DNA of 64,000 nt from Spongospora subterranea f. sp. subterranea (lineage: Eukaryota; Endomyxa: Phytomyxea; Phytomyxea; Plasmodiophorida): NCBI GenBank assembly GCA_049724395.1, contig JAUGWO010000033.1, forward strand, positions 62,001 through 126,000, given 5' to 3'. Numbering within the stretch: the stretch's first letter is position 1; each line of letters starts with the position of its first letter. Below the pieces are notes generated by a model. It was not told the DNA's origin and did no database searches. It saw only the letters and a list, made by a program, of their open reading frames with translations. Positions 57,786 through 64,000 of this stretch are shown here, in pieces. The translations under genes were made by a program, and so were the position numbers.

Positions 57786-58852
57786 TTAATTCCATTGATA
57801 GAGGTCGTGAACGAATTTGGCGTATGAGATGGCGCCTTCAGTATCGGGATCGTGATCAGCGAATAGCGCTTGACTCTCTTTCTCGGGCATCAGTATCCCG
57901 AATCGTTCCAGCGCTTTCGACCATTCCTGGAACTTGACCTTCCCAGTGTCCTCGATATCAAAATGGCGAAACACTCTCGTTAGCGTATACGCTTCGGATT
58001 CCTGTCCCCGCGTCTTCTGTCGAATTTTCTCCTTTAAAACCTGCCCGACAGACGCCAGATACGCTGGGTCGATCGGAACGTCGTCGCTCGACGCTTCCGC
58101 TTTCACCGAAATCTTGAACACATTGTTGACCACCTCCGCGAACCGTTGATCGTCCAACGGGATTGACGCGCTGATGTAGTCGAACATCGCCATGAACCGA
58201 TCGTGACTGATCACGTCGCCCTCGGCGAACGACTCGAAATTGTCGACGAACTCGTTCTTGATGGCGATGGCGGATTTGTCGTGCGCGAGGACCTTGGGAT
58301 GGTGCTCAGGATGGAATCGCGATAGAAGATGGGCGATCGGGACGGCGTTGTTAATGGCCAATGACTCAAACACAGAGTGGACAAGACCATGGCGATATGG
58401 GCTCATCGGTGGCGCCAGGCTGTGAAGAAAGGACTGGATTGAGATCAACCCTGTCGATTGCGCATCGAACCGCTTGTTCAGCAGCGCCAGCTGAGACAAC
58501 GGCAGGAACAGCCCGATTCGGGCCAATAATTGCTCGAACTCCTGAAAACACCATGTCGAGTTAATCAAAACAGTGACCAATAACGAAGGTAAAGCCGCTT
58601 TGGAACTCTCCAACCGAAATCCATTTTCGCGATCGGGAAATTTGTTTGGAACAGTGACCGAAGATGGATATTGTGAATGATCTGCAGGTTGTGAATACTC
58701 ACAGCGTAGTTGATGAGATCAGGTTCGTTAAGGGCATAACTGCGAAACGCTCTCTCGACTAGCAACATGCAGTTATGGCCTTTCTTACAGAGCTCGATCC
58801 GCATCCGGAGCAGGATATTGTCGAGTTCGACCTGGACGGCGGTCATGACCAT
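57786..58852 (-). CDS. EF-hand protein, calcyphosin-like
   Basis: Two exons. ATG at 58852 (MVMTAVQVELDNILLRMRI) encodes a first helix pair (HNCMLLVERAFRSYALNE); an intron of about 155 nt with a GTGAGT donor splits NYA from EFEQLLARIGLFLP. Helix-loop-helix repeats follow: DAQSTGLISIQSF, FAEGDVISHDRFMAMFDYI, DIEDTGKVKFQEWSKALER, DHDPDTEGAISYAKFVHDL, stop at 57786. About 305 residues. Several loops keep an Asp at the first position and a Gly at the sixth; others are degraded, so only one or two likely bind Ca2+. The layout resembles calcyphosin/EFCAB-type proteins, often cilium-related, but the match is general. Confidence 0.72.
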
Positions 58853-60074
58853 TATAGGACGGTCCCTAGTGATGTTAACCAGGGTGGGTGTTCGCTCAAT
58901 CACAATAAACAGTGTGTTCGATGACGGATCGATAACTGTACCGATCCTGCGAACCCCATCAAAATATCGGCACCGCTTGTTGGTCGGGAAGGGGATATCA
59001 GTTTGGTATGGTCATCGCAACCACGATTTACCCATTTCCGGATTACGTCATAATTCCCGATCAAATAGCGAACCACTAAATGATTCAGTGCAGTCGACGA
59101 TTGACAGTGTTTCCGGTCGATCTGACCGATATTGTTCCTGTTATCTCATGTTATTCACTATCGTGTTGGGTATAATATCACCCCGAGAGTTCTCAACTAC
59201 ATTCAACACATCGGCCACGTGTTCATGGGGTTGACCTACTCCCCAAACAAGACCTTATCTATTTAGTATTCCATTGAATCCCTAAATGGCACAAATCGGC
59301 CATCGCCACCTAACAAATCACATTGGCCAATAGAACATGAGGGATTTATCGACATCTTTTACGAAGGTCTTTAGTGGTCCCATGGATGTTTGACCAGTTG
59401 ATTTTGATCATTGATATAACGCTTTAGCTCTTGTAAAGCAATCAATTACCTCGGATAACTGAAGGATTGGAAAACGGTGGTAGTTGATGAAAGAGGATGA
59501 TGTCGTTTGATGATCGATGGGAAGGGTGTGATTTTACATCTGATATAACCATTGATAAGGGGTGGGATATACACGAGGATGGCCAAGTAATTCGACAGAA
59601 CCGACTGTCCTGGTCCAACGTCACCACTTTCAGTCGTCCATGGTCAAGAAAACGCCCTTTTCATTTACTCGACAATGGAACACCATCCTCCTTTTCCATC
59701 GTCGATTGGTCGAGATCAGACACCTCCTTCCTTATCCCTTTATCCGGTTCGTCGAACCGCGACACAGAACCGCGTCTGAAGTTGACTTGAAAGGTTCTGC
59801 CTAAGGTCGCTCCTTCACGTCCTTCCTTACTAATACACCAATCAATTTACTGATCAATATTAGTCATTGGCTTTGACATAAACGGTAAGTGATGGCCCCC
59901 CCATCGAACGGGCGGTCAACAACCTGTTTAAATCAACGGGTGACACATATATGGATTGTACTGTTGTCCTAATAGGGATGAATCCCCACCACACTATTCT
60001 CTGGTACTAACAATCTGATGAAGGATTTATTCCCCTTTGTGATTTGTTGACGTTGATATTTACCTATACTTTAC
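58853..60074. other. Intergenic region with one weak frame
   Basis: About 1.2 kb. A plus frame 59500-59790 (MSFDDRWEGCDFTSDITID..., GQVIRQNRLSWSNVTTF) has coding-like composition and 96 codons, but no relatives are recognised and the other strand is partly open too. The remainder has many stops and shows no repeat or RNA gene. Confidence 0.3.
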
Positions 60075-60370
60075 ATGTGTGGTCCATCACATAATCCGAC
60101 TGTTTTCGTTCTGTTGCCAGTCTTGTTTGGTGTTATTGGTGTCATCTTGATTAATTGGGTCAGTCCATTGTGACTATTGGAGTTGAGAATTTTCCATTGA
60201 TGTGGTGTGATAACATACCGTGTTTCTCCAGTCGCTGCTATATTGACACTCATGGAATGAACTTCGTTGATCATCTTTGTAAAATAGTGGTGTATGGTGG
60301 TGTTCGCCTGGCTTATCGTGATGATATTCATCTTATGCTGTCTCTGGGTGAAACTTGGGGTCGAAAATGA
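60075..60370 (+). CDS. Possible small membrane/secreted protein
   Basis: A start at 60075 encodes a hydrophobic block (MCGPSHNPTVFVLLPVLFG, VIGVILINW). A second frame to a stop at 60368-60370 looks coding (FPLMWCDNIPCFSSRCYID, HLCKIVVYGGVRLAYRD). The two are in different frames, so an intron between them is required; several GT donors exist and the junction is not resolved. Cys content and the leader suggest a small surface or secreted protein. Low certainty. Confidence 0.28.
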
Positions 60371-60962
60371 TTTATGCCTCCTCCGCTTGACACTGTTTTT
60401 GCTAACCATTCTTGTTGCGACGAAAAATCGGGTTGTCGAAGCAGTAAACGCGAATCGTTCACATCCCAGAAGTGGGTCACAGGCACCTTTCGCTAAGATT
60501 TTGACGAATTCCTTTTTGGACAGGGACGTTAATTGCACGACCAGACTCAGTGGTAAACTGCATATCTTGAGTATCCACCTTCTCCATCCTCACCTCACAT
60601 GCGCTACAGTTTTTCCACCATCGGGAAGATTTAATATACTCTATCGGCAGGAACGCCTCGGTACTGGAGTAGCCAGTTGCAAACAACAAGGATTGGAAAA
60701 AAGGGACTGTATTGATGAGAGAGGAAGATTCACCCATCCTGCGATCAGAAACTTAGTTCGCGCTAACGCTGCGGCACTACATTCCCCTCGTTCAAAGTTG
60801 AAAGTTAGATTCATCACTGAAGGAATCTTTGAACGCCCTTTAATAAACGGTGGAAGTGTACTGGACACTCATGCAGTTAATTCTGGACAGGCTCCCACGA
60901 GTCTACCGACTCTTCGAAGCCTCGCCAGCGAATTTTTGACAGACCAAGTTCCATCTTCAAGT

Positions 60963-63161
60963 TCACTCTCCGTCGAGAATTTCTTCAACCTCGTATCCTT
61001 GATCATGACCGGCAATTTGGTCGAATAAATCGGAATTTACATCCAAAGAACCATCACAGTAAAATCGCACTCTGTGGGTATGGGATTCGAACACTGTTTT
61101 AAAAACTAGGTGTTCTAGTTTGACGATGAATTCCGTTACGATTTCAATTATCCTGGGAGGACCTCTCCAGATTGAGGATAGCGATCCATCTGTAGCACGT
61201 TTGATGACAGAATACAGCACGTAGTCACCAACTTGGAAGTTAGCAACAGGGGCATGTCGATGTCGGTTTTGTCGTTCCCGATTGCCGGTACGAACTAAAA
61301 GGACTTTGCTGTGCATGTTCTCGAACTAGATCTTATAGCAGAGACGTAAGCTTCTAGACGTTCCGGGGAAAGCTTCACATTCAGAATCCAATGTTGCTGC
61401 GGTGACCAAACAACGTCCAATGGTGATGATGGCTCAGATCCATGGCATAGTGTAATCGGAGCAAACTTCAAGGTTGACGATATGGTATTATTTTTTACTG
61501 GACCAATGGAATCAACGAAGGCCAGTGTTTAATGGGCAATCGGAACTCTGAGCATAAAGAACGCAGTGCTGAAAGAATGTTGGCATCTGCCTCAAGGACA
61601 GAATGCCAAATGAAAGTGATACTTGGCTTGCAGCTTTAAACACACTTCCTCAATTATTTGATTTACTAAATGCTTCCCTTGGTCGGATACCCATAGCACC
61701 GGGACGTCGTTACTCGAACATCAATCAACGATAGCTTCCGCTGTGTGAGAAGAATTAGGAGAATTTGTAGGAAACAAGTCAATATACCCGGAAACCCGAT
61801 CTCTGGTGACCAGTAACTGCTTGATCACATTGTTTGATAATCCTACGTAAAAATAATTAAATTCGATAATATGATTAGGGTATTGAGCCTCGGCAGTAGC
61901 GCCGAACGGGCGAGGGACTCTCTCCCCGGCTTTACCAGGAAGGCAATGGAGGCATTGCCGTACAAAATCTTCAACGCTTTGCCGCATGTTTTTCCAGAAA
62001 AAACGGGAAACAAGCGCTTCAAGAGTAGACTTTTGGCCACGATGGCCGGCGGATCCTGAATGTGCAATTATCAACAAACGAGATTGTAAGGTAGACGACG
62101 AATAAGGTATCCAATAAACTAATTTGTTTGTGACGAACAGGCCTTGCGAATTTCTGGTAAATTCATTTCCTGCGACAATCAAGGACCATTGGTCAGCACC
62201 AATCTCGCTCCGTTGCTCCGCTTTTATATCCTCCAGAGTTGGCCATGTAAGATCCTCTTGGTCTAAAGAATTTATGACATTATGTGGAATTCTAGCACGA
62301 TGGAGACGGGTTACGTTGGTAAAATGAGATGAAGCCCAACGCGAAAGCATATCAGCCCAAACATTGTTTCGCCTGGAATGTGTTCGATAATATACGATAA
62401 TGATTCCAATCTCAGCGACCAACGGTGCAATTTGTCGAGTGTATGTTGCTTGAAAGGTTATACCAGGAGAGAAAGGATTGAAAAGAAACATGAGATTCTT
62501 GTGATTAGTGAAAATCCTGAACGGAAGTCAGGTGACAAGTAGATAATCGAACCTTTGAACAGCGTCAACTTTTGGATACGCCTCTTTCTCCGGAATCGCA
62601 TATCTCAATGCGGGACATTTGAAGGAAGAACTGAAAAGGCTCATGACTGTGCTCGGATAATTGTTTGCGAAGTTCGCTGGGGTGAACTTGCGTTATTATT
62701 ATAGACTATGACTTTGCAGAAGCGTCAGTAAAGGAACAGCGAATTGAATCTTCACGTGCATGTGCTAAAGTTGCAGAATGAGATATTGCGTTGATGGTGG
62801 CTCAAAAGGAGTCTTCATGGATTGAATCCCATTCAAGAAGAGATATCGGAATCTTACGGGCAGCGAACTTGTTGCGTTTCTTTGCTCCAGCCATAAGGTT
62901 TTCGAGTAATTGTCGAAGGGGCTGGATGAGCGGTTTGAATTCGATATGTGAACTTAGCCACCTTAATGCACATATAAATTGCATTAAATCAGCAGCGGTG
63001 CTTGGAACGGGCATGTTGGTGAATGCAGATATCTCCGCAGAATCATGACGGCAACCGTGTATTGAATAAATTTTTCCACAATGTTTGGCTTCAAGTAGGT
63101 AGAAAGAGCATCGTGAAGCGTTCAACTTAAGACCGAAGTCATGACATCCAACGAAAACTGA
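60963..63161 (-). mobile_element. Ty3/gypsy pol fragment (fossil)
   Basis: Minus-strand remnant of a Ty3/gypsy LTR retrotransposon. In transcription order it shows the end of the reverse transcriptase and its connection region (ISAFTNMPVPSTAADLMQF, LIQPLRQLLENL), an RNase H part ([19 protein letters not shown]), the integrase zinc-binding region ([27 protein letters not shown]), part of the integrase core ([19 protein letters not shown]), an integrase C-terminal part ([19 protein letters not shown]) and a chromodomain-like end ([10 protein letters not shown]). It is broken in at least three places. No LTR is recognised inside the window. On the right it stops inside the reverse transcriptase, where a mariner-like element has inserted. 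Age: old, older than that insertion. Confidence 0.85.
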
Positions 63162-64000
63162 TACTCCCTCGGTTCAACAATGATAGTCCGGTTCAGGGAG
63201 TTTTTAAAACTTAATGCCAATTTTTTGAATATTTTTTAATAGAGTGTAGAATGACATAGAGCGCTCTTTGTGCTATATCTTCTGGGGGCTGCGCAATATT
63301 GGTTTTTCAAAAAGCGCGGGCGATTTGACGCCAGTGTGTCATTTCAATATTTACCGCTCCCATTACCATGCCAGGAGCCGCCCAACCACCAAACCTTTCC
63401 AACTTTACCAATGAAGTTATAAACGGTATACTACAGGCTCTGCTAAGAAGAGCTACGCACAACACACTTGAAAAGGGGGCACTGTCCGATACAGCAGTCG
63501 CTTGTGGGCTTTCAACGAAGACGATTTCACGGATCTGGCCGAGCCAAACAATGCTTTGAGAATGGACAACAGTTTCCCGACGTTAGCTCTAAAATTAAAG
63601 AAAAATCGGTTCGAAAACCGAAGTGCCGTGAGGATATGAGTCAAAAGATCGCTGAGGTTTCACTCAGGCGTCGGGGGACGATCAGAGGGCTTTCATTTGC
63701 GACAGGAATCCCTGTAGGGACTCTGTTCAATATAATGAAGAAAAGGGCCTCAAACGTGTTACAAGTTCAATAAAGCCGTTACTGACAGAAGAAAACAAAC
63801 GGCAAAGGCTTTGATTTGCTCTATCAATGCTCTCTAATGAATCGACTGTTTTCCAGTCGATGTATGATTACAATTCATATTGATGAGAAGTGGTTTTATA
63901 TGACCAAAACGAAAAGAAATTACTATCTCTTGCCAGAAGAAGATGTTCCACATCGATCGTTCAAAAGCAAGCGATTTATTGCCAAGGTGATGTTTCTGGC
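63162..64000 (+). mobile_element. Plant-type mariner-like DNA transposon, 5' part
   Basis: The left end shows a mariner-type terminal inverted repeat (tactccctcggttcaacaat, then gatagtccggttcagggag) next to a TA dinucleotide, inside the gypsy reverse transcriptase. From 63368 a transposase is readable in pieces: FTNEVINGILQALLRRATH and ACGLSTKTISRIW (N-terminal helix-turn-helix) in one frame, KIAEVSLRRRGTIRGLSFA in another, then LLTEENK-like and IDEKWFYMTKTKRNYYLLP, which holds the first catalytic Asp of the DD39D type, and VPHRSFKSKRFIAKVMF. Frame changes between pieces mean this copy is probably inactive. The rest, with the second and third Asp and the right end, lies beyond the window. Confidence 0.85.
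63368..64000 (+). pseudogene. Mariner-like transposase, frameshifted, 3' end outside window
   Basis: Cut-and-paste transposase of the plant-type mariner group. It starts at ATG 63368 (MPGAAQPPNLSNFTNEVIN). The reading frame changes once between about 63540 and 63560 and again after about 63770, so no single protein is made. The first catalytic Asp is in HIDEKWFYM near 63880. Relatives have about 400-500 codons, so roughly half lies beyond the window. Confidence 0.75.

Noticed and set aside
58767-59234. Plus frame of 155 codons
   Set aside because: It overlaps exon 1 of the EF-hand gene on the opposite strand and has no recognisable domain.
60294-61028. Plus frame of 244 codons
   Set aside because: It overlaps the end of the gypsy fossil on the other strand and shows no family resemblance; treated as antisense chance.

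Overview
The window is nuclear DNA of a compact protist genome. Genes lie on both strands, mostly a few hundred bases apart, and most are cut by short GT-AG introns; nearly all those I placed by homology are 45-75 nt. The gene set (a class I-type PI 3-kinase, RNA polymerase I subunit 2, Rab geranylgeranyltransferase beta, sphingosine-1-phosphate lyase, glutamate-cysteine ligase) is eukaryotic. A class I PI3K argues against land plants and typical fungi. A plant-type mariner transposon and a Ty3/gypsy element also fit a stramenopile (oomycete-like) or a plasmodiophorid rhizarian. The species is inference and I cannot fix it from this window.

Layout. 0-8.4 kb: end of a membrane protein gene, RABGGTB (-), a 19-copy minisatellite, GCLC (+) and an organellar release factor 1 (-). 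9-14.3 kb: RPA2 of RNA polymerase I (+) and a cold-shock-domain protein (-). 14.3-30.5 kb: sparse sequence with one clear gene (DDX31/Dbp7 helicase, +), several unrecognised genes, two copies of a dispersed repeat, inverted repeats and a copia-like fossil. 30.6-42 kb: sphingosine-1-phosphate lyase (+), a tiny SERF gene (-), the PI3K (-), a Cys-rich surface protein (+) and a double-Nudix protein (-). 42.8-52.8 kb: an FHA/SANT/FYRN-FYRC chromatin-type protein (+), a RING plus long coiled-coil protein (+) and a 53-residue membrane protein (+). 52.9-58.9 kb: an EttA-type ABC-F protein with a presequence-like N terminus (-), a SAM plus triple-PH protein (-) and an EF-hand protein (-). 59-64 kb: poorly coding DNA, then a gypsy fossil interrupted by a mariner-like element that runs off the window.

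Functional links are loose, as expected for a eukaryote: ribosome production (RPA2, DDX31), organellar translation (release factor 1, EttA-like), lipid signalling and membrane traffic (PI3K, SAM-PH, S1P lyase, RabGGTase) and glutathione synthesis (GCLC). Exons were assembled by eye from homology and splice signals, so exon ends may be a few codons off. Genes called hypothetical rest on coding appearance alone. In this sequence antisense frames often look convincing, and several were rejected for that reason.
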